The notes: generated by a model from the letters alone, not told the origin. A DNA stretch of 64,000 bases from Myxococcales bacterium (GCA_016793465.1 JAEUJW010000097.1:1-64000), one strand, 5' to 3'. Shown: positions 27,119 through 36,228, counted from the first letter of the stretch. Translations and numbers: made by a program.

Positions 27119-27586
27119 GTGCTCAGCGGCTTCACCTGGATCCTCCCCGGCCGCCTCGCCGGCTCGGGCCGCCCCGGGCTGCTCGCGTCGCTCGCGGACG
27201 ACGCCCGCTTCATCCGCGACCGCGGCTTCGCCCTGGTCGTCAGCCTGACCGAGACGCCCCTCGACGACGCCGACGAGCTCGGCGTCCGCACCCTGCACTT
27301 CCCCGTGCCCGACATGGGCATCCCGACGCCGCGCGGCGCCGACCGGATCTGCCGCGAGATCCTCGCGGAGATCGATCGCGGCGGCGCCGTGCTGGTCCAC
27401 TGCCACGCCGGGCTCGGCCGCACCGGCGTCCTGCTCGCCTGCTGCCTCGTCGCCCTCGGCGACTCGCCGCAGGCCGCGCTCGCCCGCGTACGCGCCCTGC
27501 GGCCGCTATATGTCCAGTCCCCCGTCCAGGAGCAGTTTATCGCTCACTATGCACATTACGTCCGACCGAACGAGTCCTCCGTATGA
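27119..27586 (+). CDS. Dual-specificity/tyrosine phosphatase-like protein
   Basis: 155 residues from GTG 27119. The Cys-based phosphatase loop HCHAGLGRTG (HCxxGxxR, about residues 98-107) and a preceding general-acid region VPDMGIPTP are present, matching the small DSP family. It probably removes phosphate from a protein of this signalling operon or from the Ser/Thr kinases nearby. Its stop overlaps the next start codon (ATGA), so the downstream 343-residue protein is coupled to it. Confidence 0.88.
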   Translation: MLSGFTWILPGRLAGSGRPGLLASLADDARFIRDRGFALVVSLTETPLDDADELGVRTLHFPVPDMGIPTPRGADRICREILAEIDRGGAVLVHCHAGLGRTGVLLACCLVALGDSPQAALARVRALRPLYVQSPVQEQFIAHYAHYVRPNESSV

Positions 27587-28614
27587 GCAACAACATCCTG
27601 CAGCGGCTCGAGGCCCTCTTCGGGCAGGTCCAGACCATCGACACCCGCGTGTTCGAGGGGGCGCCCGTCGCCGAGATCCTCACCCACGCCGTGCCCCCCC
27701 TGCGCGAGGCCGCCGACGCCGCGCTCGCCCTGCTCCGGGAGGTCCGCGCGCTCTACCCCGACGACAGTGACCCCCTCATCGCCTCGAGCGAGACCAGCGG
27801 CGCGTTCAACTTCCAGCTCGACGAGGTGATGCAGATCGACAACAGCCGCCGGCGGATCGCCGACGTCGTGGTCCTCGGCATGCTCGAGCTCGCCGGCAAG
27901 CGCAACACGCTCGCCGCCCTCGGCCCCGCCGCCGACCCGTGGGGGTTGATCGACGTGTGCGCCGGCACCCGTCGGCGCCTGCTCAAGGTCCTGTCCGCGC
28001 TGCGCCAGGCGATCGGCAGCCACCACGGCGTCCCGACGGTCTGCGCCTGGTACCGCAGCGAGCTCGAGCTGTCGCTCGCCGGGCGGAATCTATATACGCA
28101 GTTTCGCCGGTCCGTCGCCCGCATCCCGGAGCCCGGGCCCGCCGACGTGCGCCGCCGCCTGCGCGAGGCCGGCACGCTGCTGGCGATGCTGATCGGCAAG
28201 GACATCTACGAGTATGTCCGCACCAGCGACCGCCGGCAGATCCGGGCGATCCAGGAGCGCGTGCTCGCGTGGCTGCGCGCCCGCGAAGGCGCCCCCCGGG
28301 CCGGCATCCGCATCTTCCAGGACTTCGTCGCGCTCGTCGGCCTGTTCGTCCAGATCAACCTGCGCGCCGAGCTCCGCGAGCACGACCTGACCCTCGCCCG
28401 CGCGCTCGCCCCGCGGCTCGCCGCCGCCGGCCCGCAGCCGCCGGTCGCCCGCGCCGAGCTGCTGCCCCTGTTCGGCCGCGACGACGAGCTCGACGACCTG
28501 CTCGCCTCCGACGAGGCCCTGCCGCCCGCCGCGGTCCGCAACGCGCTGGTCCGCATCACCGCGTCCCTCGACGGCGACCAGCCAGCCCCCGACGGTCACG
28601 ACGCCCTGCTCTGA
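27583..28614 (+). CDS. Unknown helical protein of the GTPase operon
   Basis: 343 residues, mainly alpha-helical, soluble, with no recognised motif. It starts MSNNILQRLEALFGQVQTID and contains a charged stretch around IGKDIYEYVRTSDRRQIRAI. Being translationally coupled to the phosphatase and last in the GTPase-ATPase-phosphatase operon, it may be the effector or scaffold (inference). It converges on the hybrid kinase with ten bases between stops. Confidence 0.75.
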   Translation: MSNNILQRLEALFGQVQTIDTRVFEGAPVAEILTHAVPPLREAADAALALLREVRALYPDDSDPLIASSETSGAFNFQLDEVMQIDNSRRRIADVVVLGMLELAGKRNTLAALGPAADPWGLIDVCAGTRRRLLKVLSALRQAIGSHHGVPTVCAWYRSELELSLAGRNLYTQFRRSVARIPEPGPADVRRRLREAGTLLAMLIGKDIYEYVRTSDRRQIRAIQERVLAWLRAREGAPRAGIRIFQDFVALVGLFVQINLRAELREHDLTLARALAPRLAAAGPQPPVARAELLPLFGRDDELDDLLASDEALPPAAVRNALVRITASLDGDQPAPDGHDALL

Positions 28615-28624
28615 TCGGGCCGCC

Positions 28625-30562
28625 TCACCCCGCGAGGAGCTCGCGCAGCATGACCTGCAGCTCGTGGATGCCGTACGGCTTCGACAGGTAGCGCACCCGG
28701 TCGCCGCCCGGGACGTCACGCAGCTCCAGCGGGCCGCCGTACCCGCTCGAGATCACGACCCGCACGTCCGCGCGGATCGCCCGCAGCGCGCGCAGCACCT
28801 CGACCCCGTCCATCCCGGGCATCTGCAGGTCGAGCACGACGAGCGCGACCGCGTCCGGTTCGCGGCGGAAGTACCCCAGCGCCGCGACCCCGGTCTCGAA
28901 CGCGACGACGTCGTGGCCGAGCCGCCGCAACGACCGGCGGAGGCTGTCGCGGACGGCCCGCTCGTCGTCCACGACGAGGATCACCCCGCGAGCCGGCGAC
29001 GCCGCCTCGACCGCCTCCCCGGGCTCGGCGACCGACGCCGACGCCGACATGTGCGCCGGCAGCAGCACCTCGATCTCGGTCCCCCCACCCGGCGCGCTGC
29101 GCAGACGGACCCCCCCCTGGTGCCCGCGCGCGACCCCGTGCACGACCGCCAGCCCGAGCCCGCGGCCCTGAGGCTTGGTCGTGAAGAACGGCTCGAACAC
29201 CCGCCGCTGGACCTCGGCCGTCATGCCGCAGCCGTCGTCGGCGACCGCGATGAAGGCGTAACGCCCGGGCGGAGGCTCGAGCGGGTCGACCGCCGGCGAC
29301 CCGACGTCGCGGGTGCCGGTGCGGATCACGATCTCGCCGGCCCCTGAGATCGCCTGCGCCGCGTTGATCACGAGGTTGAGGACGATCTGGCGCAGCTGCG
29401 CCGGGTCGCCCTCGACGGCCGCGGGCTCGAGCGCGAGCCGCACCGCGCAGCTCCGCGGGAGCGTCGGTCGCAGCAGCGCCGCCGTGTCCCGCGCGAGCGC
29501 GGGCAGCTCGACGACGGCGACCCGGCGCGTCGTCTTGCCCGAGACCGCGTCGAGCTGCGCCGTCAATTCGGCGGCCCGCCTGGTCGCGTCGGCGATCTGG
29601 TCGAGCGACTCGGCCAGGTCCGAGTTCGGCGGCGCGTCCAGCCGCGCGCAGTCGGCGTGGGCCAGCACCGCCGTCAGCAGGTTGTTGAGGTCGTGCGCGA
29701 CCCCGCCGGCCATCAGGCTCAGGCTCTCGAGCCGCTGCACCTTCTCCACGCGCTCGGCCAGCGCCTGGCGCTCGGCGGTCAGCCGCCGCAGCGCGGTGAT
29801 GTCGCGGCCGAGCGCGATGACCCGGCTCCACGCGCCGCCCGCGTCCTGCAGCGGGATCAGCTTGGTCTGCAGCACCCGCGGGCCGTTGGCCGCCACGTAC
29901 TCGCTCTCGACCTCGTGCGTCCGGCCCTGCTGCAGGGCGATACGGAGGTCGCGCATCCGCTGGGCCGCGCGCTCGGGCGGCAGCAGATCCACCAGCCGGC
30001 GCCCGACCAGGTCGGCAGGCGCGCGGCCCATCAGCGCCGCCGTCGCCGCGTTGGCGAGCATGAACCGGCCCTCGTCGTCGAACGACGCGATCGGGTCGTC
30101 GGCCGCCTCGACGAGCGCCCGGTAGCGGTCCTCGCTGGCGCGCAGCTCCGCCTCCGTCCGTCGGCGCGTCGAGATGTCCACGATCTGGGCGATGAAGTGC
30201 AGCGGCCGCCCCTCGCCGTCGCGGATCAGCGAGCCCGTCAGCATCACCCACACGACGTCGCCGTCCTCGAGGATGTATCGCTTCTCGATCTGATAGCTGT
30301 CCCGCTCGCCGCGCAGCAGCGACGACACGAGGTCGAGGTCCGATGCGAGGTCGTCGGGGTGCGTGATGCTCTGGAAGTCGCACGCCAGCAGCGTCGCCTC
30401 GCTGCGGCGCACGATCCCGCAGAAGCTGCGATTGACCGCGAGGAACCGCCCCGCGAGCGACACCAGCGCCATCCCGATGCCCGCCGACTCGAACACGTCG
30501 CGGTACCGGTCTCCGCCGTCGTCCCGGGGTCGCGGCCCCTTCGAACCGTCGCGCTCGTCCAT
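28625..30562 (-). CDS. Hybrid histidine kinase, PAS-PAS-HisKA-HATPase-REC
   Basis: 645 residues from ATG 30562 (MDERDGSKGP). Two PAS domains (about 20-135 and 140-255), HisKA with the phospho-acceptor in GGVAHDLNNLL (about 290), an HATPase domain with N-box NLVINAAQA and GRGLGLAVVHG, and a C-terminal receiver with the phosphorylated Asp in VVLDLQMPGMDG (about 575). No membrane segment is seen, so it is a cytoplasmic sensor, probably of redox or a small ligand through PAS. There is no partner regulator next to it. The open frame continues far upstream to 33460 only as shadow of the WD40 gene. Confidence 0.92.
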   Translation of the reverse strand: MDERDGSKGPRPRDDGGDRYRDVFESAGIGMALVSLAGRFLAVNRSFCGIVRRSEATLLACDFQSITHPDDLASDLDLVSSLLRGERDSYQIEKRYILEDGDVVWVMLTGSLIRDGEGRPLHFIAQIVDISTRRRTEAELRASEDRYRALVEAADDPIASFDDEGRFMLANAATAALMGRAPADLVGRRLVDLLPPERAAQRMRDLRIALQQGRTHEVESEYVAANGPRVLQTKLIPLQDAGGAWSRVIALGRDITALRRLTAERQALAERVEKVQRLESLSLMAGGVAHDLNNLLTAVLAHADCARLDAPPNSDLAESLDQIADATRRAAELTAQLDAVSGKTTRRVAVVELPALARDTAALLRPTLPRSCAVRLALEPAAVEGDPAQLRQIVLNLVINAAQAISGAGEIVIRTGTRDVGSPAVDPLEPPPGRYAFIAVADDGCGMTAEVQRRVFEPFFTTKPQGRGLGLAVVHGVARGHQGGVRLRSAPGGGTEIEVLLPAHMSASASVAEPGEAVEAASPARGVILVVDDERAVRDSLRRSLRRLGHDVVAFETGVAALGYFRREPDAVALVVLDLQMPGMDGVEVLRALRAIRADVRVVISSGYGGPLELRDVPGGDRVRYLSKPYGIHELQVMLRELLAG

Positions 30563-30753
30563 GCCGGCCTCCGGCAGTGTCTCACCACCCCGGCGCCCCC
30601 GGAAAGGCTCGCAGCTGCGGATGATGCGCCCCGTCGTGCCGGCCGACGGCGGCGTCGTGTTCGGCGTGCACGCCCGGCTCGGCCGCGTGCGCCGGCCCTC
30701 CGATCGCCGCCTGGGCGGGAGCCTCCCCTGGCCTCCTCTGCCTCGCACGGTGA

Positions 30754-32547
30754 TCAGCGCGGCGCACATTCGCCGGGGCGCTGGTGTCCGCGCTCGCACG
30801 CGGCGAAGGCCTCGCAGGCCTCCTCGGGCCGCTCGCCGAGGTACTGGACGCGCTCCTGCGCGGGCACGCAGAACGTGGTCGCTGCGGCGATGCTGGCGCG
30901 GAGGTGCGAGGGGTCGAGCGTCCAGACGCGGGCGGTGTGGTCCGCCGAGGTCGTGACGACGCGCAGGCCGCCGAGATCGAAGCTCGCCGATCGGACCTTG
31001 TCGCGATGGCCGCGGAGCAGCAGCGGTTCGCCCGCGCCGTCGACGCTCCACACCCGCGCGGCGCCGTCGCTGGACGCCGTGAGGATCCGGCTCCCGTCGG
31101 GGCTGAAGCTCGCCGAAAGGACCGCTGCCTCGTGGCGCAGGACCCGCGGCTCGCCCGCGCCGTCGACGTTCCACACCCGCGCGGTCCCGTCCTCGGAGGC
31201 GGTGACGATCCTCCGCCCGTCCGGGCTGAAGCTCGCCGAGGAGGCCGATCCCTCGTGACGCAGGACCCGCGGCTCGCCCGCGCCGTCGGCCTGCCATAGA
31301 CGCGCCGTCCCGTCCGGCGACGTGGTGACGATGGTTCGGCCGTCGGGGCTGAACTTCGCCGCAAACACCGGGCCGTCGTGACCGCGGAGGACCCGCGGCT
31401 CGCCTGTACCGTCGACGCTCCACACCCTCGCGGTCCCGTCCTCGGAGGCGGTGACGACCCTTCGCCCTTCGGGGGCGAAGCTCGCCGCCCGGAGCGGGCC
31501 CGTGTGACCGCGGAGGGCGAGCGGCTCGCCGCTGCCGTCGGCGCTCCACACCCGCGCGGTCCGGTCCTCCGAGGCGGTGACGATCCGCCGCCCGTCCGGG
31601 CTGAAGCTCGCCGACAGCACCTCGTCCGCGTGGCCGCGGAGGACCCGCGGCTCGCCCGCGCCGTCGACCTGCCACACGCGCGTCGTGCCGTCCTTCGACC
31701 CGGTGACGATCCAGCGCCCGTCGGGGCTGAAATTCGCCGCGCGGACGTCGGGGAGCACCGCCGAGGCGCGAGCGTCCGCGCTGCTCCACACGCGCGCCGT
31801 GTCGTCCCGCGAGGTCGTGAGGACCCGGCGGCCGTCGGCGCTGAAGCTCCCCGACATGACCTCCCCCGCGTGACCGCCGAGGACCCGCGGCTCGCCGGCG
31901 CCGTGCACGTTCCATACGCGCACCGTCCCGGCCGCGGAGGCGGTGACGACCCGGCGACCGTCGGGGCTGGAGCTCGCCGAGGCCGAGAGCGTCTCGGCCT
32001 CGCCGTTCACGAGGATCACCGCCCCGCCCCGATCGTCGATGTCCCACAGGCGTGCGGTGTTGTCGTCCGAGGCCGTCACGACCCACGGACCTCCGGGGCT
32101 GAAGCTCGCCGACATCACGTTGCCGCGGTGCCCCGCGAGGACCTTCGACTCGCGGCCGTCGGCGCTCCATACCCGCGCCGTCTTGTCGCGGGACGCGGTG
32201 ACGATCCGCCGGCCGTCCGGGCTGAAGCGCGCCGACCACACCTCGGCGTCGTGGCCGCGCAGGACCACCGGCTCGCCCGAACCGTCGGCGTTCCACACGC
32301 GCGCGGTGCGGTCGTGCGAGGCGGTGACGATCCGCTGGTCGTCGGGGCTGAAGCTCGCCGAATAGACCTCCTCGTCGCCGGGCAGGACGACCGCGTCCCC
32401 CGAGCCGTCGGCGCTCCACACGCGCGCGGTCCCGTCCCACGAGGCGGTGACGATGCGTCGACCGTCCGAGCTGAAGCTCGCCGAACCGACCAGGCTCGTG
32501 TGGCCGCGGAGCACGAGCGGCGGATCGGGCCGGTCGAGGTCCCACAC
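30754..32547 (-). CDS. WD40-repeat protein, about 13 full blades
   Basis: 597 residues from GTG 32547. Thirteen complete WD repeats of roughly 40 residues (SASFSPDGRRIVTASEDGTA plus RVW) follow half of another, enough for two seven-bladed propellers. The half blade continues upstream to about 32613 (FAPDGRRGVTASADSTARVW) without any start codon, so the gene is probably 5'-truncated; related myxobacterial proteins often carry an N-terminal kinase. The C-terminus ends in a Cys-containing tail (EEACEAFAACERG). It would act as a protein-binding scaffold. Neighbouring repeats are very similar, so copy number may change by recombination. Confidence 0.8.
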   Translation of the reverse strand: MWDLDRPDPPLVLRGHTSLVGSASFSSDGRRIVTASWDGTARVWSADGSGDAVVLPGDEEVYSASFSPDDQRIVTASHDRTARVWNADGSGEPVVLRGHDAEVWSARFSPDGRRIVTASRDKTARVWSADGRESKVLAGHRGNVMSASFSPGGPWVVTASDDNTARLWDIDDRGGAVILVNGEAETLSASASSSPDGRRVVTASAAGTVRVWNVHGAGEPRVLGGHAGEVMSGSFSADGRRVLTTSRDDTARVWSSADARASAVLPDVRAANFSPDGRWIVTGSKDGTTRVWQVDGAGEPRVLRGHADEVLSASFSPDGRRIVTASEDRTARVWSADGSGEPLALRGHTGPLRAASFAPEGRRVVTASEDGTARVWSVDGTGEPRVLRGHDGPVFAAKFSPDGRTIVTTSPDGTARLWQADGAGEPRVLRHEGSASSASFSPDGRRIVTASEDGTARVWNVDGAGEPRVLRHEAAVLSASFSPDGSRILTASSDGAARVWSVDGAGEPLLLRGHRDKVRSASFDLGGLRVVTTSADHTARVWTLDPSHLRASIAAATTFCVPAQERVQYLGERPEEACEAFAACERGHQRPGECAPR

Positions 32548-32599
32548 GCGCGCCGTCGAGTCCGCCGAGGCGGTGACGCCCCGTCGCCCGTCGGGGGCG

Positions 32600-32800
32600 A
32601 ACCTCGGCCCTGGAAGCCCGCGCGCTCGTAGAGCTGCACGCAGAGCCCCGGCGGGACGCGGACCGACGAGATCGTCTCGTCGCCGATCGCGAGGGCGGCG
32701 ACATCGTACTCGCCGTGCGGTCGTCTCGCGCGGTCGGCCGCCGGCAGCTCGACCGCGAGGACGCGACGAGCACCACCGCGCCGGGCGGCACCTCGCGGGG
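32600..32800 (-). pseudogene. Remnant of a beta/gamma-crystallin-like domain
   Basis: One minus-strand frame reads AALAIGDETISSVRVPPGL followed by CVQLYERAGFQGR, which resembles a crystallin-type Greek-key motif. Upstream the sense continues in a different frame (VPPGAVVLV) and downstream it runs into the WD40 frame, so at least two frame changes interrupt it. It is most simply a decayed gene joined to the truncated WD40 gene. Confidence 0.45.
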
Positions 32801-32811
32801 CGTGCTGCCCC

Positions 32812-33228
32812 TCAGGGGCCGACCTTGGAGATCACGAGCACCCCCCTGGCCCAGGGCGGGTTGAAGGCGTGGACGTAGAAGAGCTGGTTCTCGGTGGTGG
32901 CCCACTCGAACAGGTTCTTCGCGCCCGCACAGTCGCCCGAGAAGTCGATGTTGCCGAGGCGCTTGGTGCGGGCGTCGAACTCGAAGTGCGACGCGTGCCA
33001 GCGGCCGTTGCTGCACAGGAACAGCAGGTTGGCCTCGGCGGGGCTCAGCGGTCGATCGGCCCACGCGCCCTCGCCCGGCTGGAGGGCCCCGGACGAACCG
33101 GGCTGGCTCGCGCGGGTGAAGGTGAGCTGCAGCTCCCACCCGCCCCCCTTCGCCGGGTTGAAGTGGACGACGACCTTCATCGCCCCGCCGCCGCGCAGCA
33201 TCATCAAGTAGCTGGGTGGTGTCGACAT
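32812..33228 (-). CDS. Small unknown protein (138 aa)
   Basis: ATG 33228 (MSTPPSYLMMLRGGGAMKVV), stop at 32812. The sequence is beta-rich (VVVHFNPAKGGGWELQLTFT, FYVHAFNPPWARGVLVISKVG) and cysteine-poor, with no signal peptide. I do not recognise the family. A second ATG at 33180 (MKVVVHF) is also possible. It lies just before the crystallin-like remnant and may once have been the N-terminal part of it. Confidence 0.55.
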   Translation of the reverse strand: MSTPPSYLMMLRGGGAMKVVVHFNPAKGGGWELQLTFTRASQPGSSGALQPGEGAWADRPLSPAEANLLFLCSNGRWHASHFEFDARTKRLGNIDFSGDCAGAKNLFEWATTENQLFYVHAFNPPWARGVLVISKVGP

Positions 33229-33433
33229 GTCGAACAACCGTACTTCGGAACCCCGCGCGAAGGCGCCTCGCGCGAAGGCTACCCGCCTGACGGCCGCCGA
33301 GCTGCCCACGCACACGGACACGGGTCCACTCGACGGGGCGCGGGAGGGGCGGTCCCCGAGCGGCGCGACGCCCTCGCGTCGCCGCGGCTCGGCGCGTTCG
33401 CGCCGTGAGCCCGCGTGTGTTAGTCGTTGCCGC

Positions 33434-34519
33434 ATGCATCACCGCCTCCGCTCGTCGCACGCCCGCGCCGCCCTCGTGATCCTGTGCTCGACCGCCGCCA
33501 GCTGCGGCGGCGACCCGCCGGGCGGCGACACCGAGGCCGCCTCCTCCGGGTCCGCCGGTACTTCGTCGGGCACCTCGAGCGCCTCGACGCTCGAGCCCAC
33601 CACCGCGGGCGCCAGCTCGACCGGTTCACCGACCGGCCCCGACGAGACCACCGCCCCGCCGGTCACGAGCAGCAGCGGCGGCGCCACCGACCCGAGCACC
33701 GGCCCGCCCGAGGGCACCGGCAGCGGCGAGGACGACACCGGCACCGGCCGCCCCGCCTGCGCCAAGAACGTGGTCGTCATGGGCTACTGGCCGCCGACCA
33801 ACGAGATGCTGCGCCCGTGGAGCACCAACCCGCTGCAGAACCCCGACGGCTGGCAGGGCGCGGACTGGGGCGGCTACGGCTACGACGTCTACTCGTTCTT
33901 CCCCGAGTTCCCGCCCGACGGCGACCCCACCAACGACCAGATCGGCGAGCCCGGCGCGGTCGGCTCGCCCGACTTCGACCTGCGCGTCGACTACCAGGCG
34001 ACCACCGCGGACTTCTGGCGCATCGTCGACGAGTACCAGCCGATCCTGCTGGTCACCACCAGCCGCGGCGGCGAGATCGGCTGGGAGGTCGAGGCGCTCG
34101 AGGGCGGCCACGGCATGATGAACATGGGCGACCCCTCGAAGGACTGGGCCTCCGACAAGAGCGGCCAGGTCCAGCTCCCGACCATGGACACGGTCGAGCC
34201 GCGCACGTGGGACGCGATCAGCATGTACCGCAAGGGCATGACCCTGCCGAGCCAGCTGCCGATGGATGCGATCGTCGACGCCGCCGCCGCGCTCGGCCTC
34301 ACCTCGGTGCAGATCGACCAGGGCACCAGCGGCAACTTCCTGTCCGGCTTCCTCGCCCTCCACGGCCTCTATTACAACCAGCTCGCGCCGCACAACCTCG
34401 CCGCCGGGCACATCCACGTCGGCATCGACCTGCCGGTCGCCGACGCCAGCGCGCTCATCGACGCCACCCTGCACGCCGTGCTGCAGCAGCACCCGGCCGA
34501 CGCCGCCGCCTGCCCGTGA
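33434..34519 (+). CDS. Lipoprotein resembling pyroglutamyl peptidase I, catalytic Cys apparently lost
   Basis: 361 residues. A signal peptide ends in STAASC (lipobox), then a long Thr/Ser/Gly-rich linker to about residue 110. The folded part starts VVVMGYWPPTNEML and ends with GNFLSGFLALHGLYYNQ and AGHIHVGIDLP, a pattern like C15 peptidases, in which the active Cys sits in a 'CN' before such a helix and the His in 'FIHVP'. Here the Cys position appears to be Ser. The resemblance is from memory of the family and is moderate; it may be an inactive or altered enzyme at the cell surface. Confidence 0.6.
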   Translation: MHHRLRSSHARAALVILCSTAASCGGDPPGGDTEAASSGSAGTSSGTSSASTLEPTTAGASSTGSPTGPDETTAPPVTSSSGGATDPSTGPPEGTGSGEDDTGTGRPACAKNVVVMGYWPPTNEMLRPWSTNPLQNPDGWQGADWGGYGYDVYSFFPEFPPDGDPTNDQIGEPGAVGSPDFDLRVDYQATTADFWRIVDEYQPILLVTTSRGGEIGWEVEALEGGHGMMNMGDPSKDWASDKSGQVQLPTMDTVEPRTWDAISMYRKGMTLPSQLPMDAIVDAAAALGLTSVQIDQGTSGNFLSGFLALHGLYYNQLAPHNLAAGHIHVGIDLPVADASALIDATLHAVLQQHPADAAACP

Positions 34520-34639
34520 CGCGCGGGCCCGGCGGGCCGCACGGGTTCGCGCCCGGCGACGTCGACGTCAGGCGCGAAAAAGGGTGCGGCGCCGCTGTCG
34601 AGTGACGCCGGGGCGCCGCGCGTGCGACGATGGTCGGCC

Positions 34640-34981
34640 ATGTCCGACTCGTTCACGCAGAAGCTGACACAAGCGCTCGAGAACCTCGCCCGCCTCGAGA
34701 TCGTCACCGCCGTGGGCGCCGTGACCGTCGACCCCAAGGCCGTCGGCAGCGCCCGCTACACCCTCGCCGCCGGGGCCAAGGTCATGCACACCAGCATCGA
34801 CCTGCTGCAGGGCGACATCGTCACGCAGATCGACCCAGCCTTCCTCACCGGCGAGCTCGCCCCGCTGCGCGAGTTCCACGCCGCGCGCGAGGCCCAGAGC
34901 TCCGCGCTGATCAAGGGCAACGTCGAGGCGCTCGGCCAGCTGCTGGCCCTCGCCGAGCGCCTGGCCGGGGCGGCGAAGTGA
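34640..34981 (+). CDS. Small unknown protein of three-gene operon (113 aa)
   Basis: ATG 34640 (MSDSFTQKLTQALENLARLE). Mostly helical and soluble, including SARYTLAAGAKVMHTSIDLL. No family is recognised. The stop overlaps the next start as GTGA, and the third gene is coupled in the same way, so the three products probably work together. Confidence 0.7.
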   Translation: MSDSFTQKLTQALENLARLEIVTAVGAVTVDPKAVGSARYTLAAGAKVMHTSIDLLQGDIVTQIDPAFLTGELAPLREFHAAREAQSSALIKGNVEALGQLLALAERLAGAAK

Positions 34982-35748
34982 CCGCTCCGCCTGCCCCGCC
35001 GCCGGCGCCGCGCTCGGCCCAGTCGACGCAGGCCCGCCTGTCCCAGCGCTTCCAGCAGCTCGCCGACGACATCTTCGCCCTCGAGATCAACACGATCCTG
35101 AAGGACACGATCACCGCCACCCCGTGGCCCGGGCCGGGGCACGGCCTGCTCGACATCGCCTCCGAGTACCAGGCCAAGCTGATCGAGATCCAGCAGCAGC
35201 TCGCCGCCCGCGAGCCCGCCCTCGCCGAGCTCGCCGAGCTCGCCGAGCTGCGCCGCCGCAGCGACAACAGCGGCGCCAACGTCGCCTCGCACGCCCGCTT
35301 CGACGCGCTGCGCACGTGGGCCAAGGCGCTGTGCCCGGCCCTCGAGCGCGCCCGCGTCGGCCACGGCGACGACGCGGCCCTGCGCGCCACGGCGATGATC
35401 CACCGCATCCGCGACAACGCCGACCAAATCAAGGGCGTGTTCGAGGCGCTCGGCCTCACCGACCTGCAGATCTCCCGCCAGACCGCCGGCGGCCTCGAGC
35501 TGCCGCTGCGCGAGCAGGACCTGGCGACGGTCCGCAAGGTGTGGGAGATCGGCACCGAGGAGGTCGTGATGCAGACCGTGATCCACCTCGACGGCGACGT
35601 CATGCTGCGCGTGCGCCCCGACTTCGCCGGCGTCGCCGGCAAGCCCGTGCTCGACCTCCACCACACCTCGGTGCAGACCTCCGTCGGCTTCTGGCAGGCG
35701 ATGGTCGGCGTCATCGGCAGCGCCCTGCGCTGGTTCGTCGGCAAGTGA
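34978..35748 (+). CDS. Unknown helical protein (256 aa), middle gene of operon
   Basis: GTG 34978 overlaps the preceding stop. A Pro/Ala-rich N-terminus precedes long amphipathic helices (RFQQLADDIFALEINTIL, EYQAKLIEIQQQLA) that could form a coiled coil. The C-terminal part (VVMQTVIHLDGDVMLRVRPD) is beta-rich, ending in a hydrophobic GFWQAMVGVIGSALRWF that could insert in or lie on a membrane. No family is recognised. Confidence 0.7.
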   Translation: MTAPPAPPPAPRSAQSTQARLSQRFQQLADDIFALEINTILKDTITATPWPGPGHGLLDIASEYQAKLIEIQQQLAAREPALAELAELAELRRRSDNSGANVASHARFDALRTWAKALCPALERARVGHGDDAALRATAMIHRIRDNADQIKGVFEALGLTDLQISRQTAGGLELPLREQDLATVRKVWEIGTEEVVMQTVIHLDGDVMLRVRPDFAGVAGKPVLDLHHTSVQTSVGFWQAMVGVIGSALRWFVGK

Positions 35749-36182
35749 GCGCGGCCGCCGGCGAGGAGCTGATCCGCGAGCTGCTGACCCGCGGCTGCGT
35801 CACCGTGCGGACCGCCGACGACCGCGGCGACGCGGCCCGCACCCGCCTGTTCCCCCGCGGCGACGTCGTCAACATCGTCCGCCGCGACGTCGTCGGCACG
35901 CCGCTGCTCGACCGCCACCTCGCCGACGTCCAGGCCACCCTCGCCGCCCTCACCGCCCTCACCGGCCGCACCGAGGCGGCGCTCGCCCGCCTCGCCCGCT
36001 GGCGCCGCTACGCCCCGGCCGGCGCCGCCGCCCTCGCCGCGAGCACCGGCGCCGGCCTCACCGACCTCGCGCCCCTCCTCTGGCCCGTGCTCGCCGCGCT
36101 GGTGTGGGGCCTCGGGCGCGGCGCGGTCGTGCAGGTCGGGCGCCGCGCGGCCCGCCACTACGCGGCCCGCCTGCTGCGCTGA
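35745..36182 (+). CDS. Unknown protein with C-terminal membrane hairpin (145 aa)
   Basis: GTG 35745 overlaps the previous stop as GTGA. A soluble N-terminus (EELIRELLTRGCVTVRTADD) is followed by two hydrophobic segments (about 95-130) and a basic tail, so it is probably a tail-anchored inner-membrane protein. It is the last gene of the three-gene operon; function unknown. Confidence 0.65.
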   Translation: MSAAAGEELIRELLTRGCVTVRTADDRGDAARTRLFPRGDVVNIVRRDVVGTPLLDRHLADVQATLAALTALTGRTEAALARLARWRRYAPAGAAALAASTGAGLTDLAPLLWPVLAALVWGLGRGAVVQVGRRAARHYAARLLR

Positions 36183-36228
36183 CGTCGTGGCGCTGCTCTT
36201 GCCGGCGGGTCGGCGAATTAACAAAGAA

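Noticed and set aside
30582..33460. Upstream continuation of the hybrid kinase frame
   Set aside because: The translation is Arg/Gly-rich shadow of WD40 repeats; the kinase starts at 30562 directly before its first PAS domain.
36187..36202. Sigma-54-like site TGGCGCTGCTCTTGCC on the plus strand
   Set aside because: Good geometry, but no plus-strand gene follows (DUF1003 is antisense) and no activator dyad precedes it; one or two such matches are expected by chance.
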